NCBI GenBank assembly: GCA_937901185.1
Contig: CALCHR010000186.1
Location: forward strand, 1-37,606
From: an uncultured Bacteroidales bacterium
GTDB lineage: Bacteria > Bacteroidota > Bacteroidia > Bacteroidales > Bacteroidaceae
Direction: 5' to 3'
DNA length: 37,606 bases
Shown here piece by piece: positions 37,325 to 37,606 of the stretch. The stretch's first letter is position 1. Each line of letters begins with the position of its first letter. A program made the position numbers and the translations under genes. The notes below the pieces were generated by a model. That model saw only the letters and a list, made by a program, of their open reading frames with translations. It had not been told where the DNA came from and did not search any database.

Positions 37325-37450
37325 TTAGCTACCCGTGTAGATTCTTCCGCCTCTTGCTGTGTGCGTCTCAACTGTAGCACGGTTAGAGACGCTACTATAT
37401 GCGACCTTGCCACCACGGTCAGCCATAATGCCTGTACCTGTGCCGGGCAT
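37325..37450 (-). CDS. Glycine-rich C-terminal segment, start uncertain
   Basis: The frame is open from 37561 to 37325 and looks coding from about 37495 on (DYNSDVFVESLLIMPGTGTG ... RIYTGS). No good start exists in front of that; the ATG at 37450 has a weak site. The adjoining frame (37465-37606) looks coding up to this point. The two may be one protein split by a -1 shift, real or due to an error. Confidence 0.4.
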   Translation of the reverse strand: MPGTGTGIMADRGGKVAYSSVSNRATVETHTARGGRIYTGS

Positions 37451-37464
37451 AATCAGGAGACTTT

Positions 37465-37606
37465 CTACAAATACATCACTGTTGTAGTCAGCATGAATAC
37501 ATAGTCCATAAAGTAAGGAAGTCTGTGCGCAAACAGAGCGGTCAGATCGATCTCTGCGCAATAAACCTCACAATCCATGCCGTAGTTCTGCGCAACCAAG
37601 GGATGA
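37465..37606 (-). CDS. C-terminal part of a tail-type protein entering from the right
   Basis: The frame is open from the window edge and reads HPLVAQNYGMDCEVYCAEIDL...PYFMDYVFMLTTTVMYL before its stop at 37465. It overlaps the start of the next frame in -1 register. Identity cannot be given from 46 residues. Confidence 0.45.
   Translation of the reverse strand, partial: HPLVAQNYGMDCEVYCAEIDLTALFAHRLPYFMDYVFMLTTTVMYL

Noticed and set aside
1..37606. Prophage with integration module
   Set aside because: No integrase, excisionase, CI-type repressor or att-like duplication is visible in the window; these could still lie outside it.

Overview
The window looks like part of a virulent tailed-phage (Caudoviricetes) genome. 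The likely host is a low-to-mid GC Firmicute, probably an anaerobic gut clostridium. The evidence is dense, overlapping leftward genes with strong AGGAGG ribosome sites, Gram-positive-type TGnTATAAT promoters, a phage replication, recombination and nucleotide set, and tail-type and holin-like genes at both ends. I see no integrase, tRNA, rRNA, IS element or CRISPR array. The host assignment is inference.

Layout. (1) 1-2172, leftward: a partial tail or fibre protein, a small structural protein and a terminase-small-subunit-like DNA-binding protein. (2) 2173-8459 is loosely packed and probably early or accessory: two rightward transcripts (2729-3244; 6157-7466) and three leftward single-gene cassettes (3603-3719, 4044-4748, 5065-5646). 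Each leftward cassette has its own promoter, a shared structured 5' leader and a hairpin at its 3' end. Between the transcripts lie copies of a GC-rich repeat that folds as RNA on the minus strand. (3) 8460-8954 is a lone rightward Zn-ribbon gene facing a bidirectional terminator. (4) 17536-8995 is one long leftward operon of about 25 small genes. Most encode Cys-rich or zinc-ribbon proteins, with FolD and a MazF-like protein among them. (5) 35928-17683 is the leftward replication and metabolism block. It holds an SNF2-type helicase, AbrB-like protein, VRR-NUC nuclease, sigma factor, ATP-dependent ligase, RNase H, SSB-like protein, primase fused to an MCM-like AAA+ helicase, YqaJ exonuclease, dUTPase, ThyX, dNMP kinase, HNH-like protein, deoxycytidylate deaminase, winged-helix protein, family A DNA polymerase, Zn-ribbon/PC4 protein and a YhaM-like HD protein. 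(6) 35929-36456 is AT-rich with opposed 9-bp iterons, a candidate origin. (7) 36457-37606, leftward: holin-like and tail-type genes running off the edge.

How the genes fit together. The polymerase, primase-helicase, SSB-like protein, ligase, RNase H and YqaJ nuclease form a largely self-sufficient replication and recombination set. Deaminase, dUTPase, ThyX, FolD and kinase form a complete route to dTMP and dTDP. The sigma factor and the repeated promoter class suggest staged transcription. The most unusual material is in 2.2-8.5 kb: a family of strand-oriented structured RNA repeats interleaved with three genes that share a covarying hairpin leader abutting the ribosome site. The whole window is also almost devoid of the tetranucleotide GATC.
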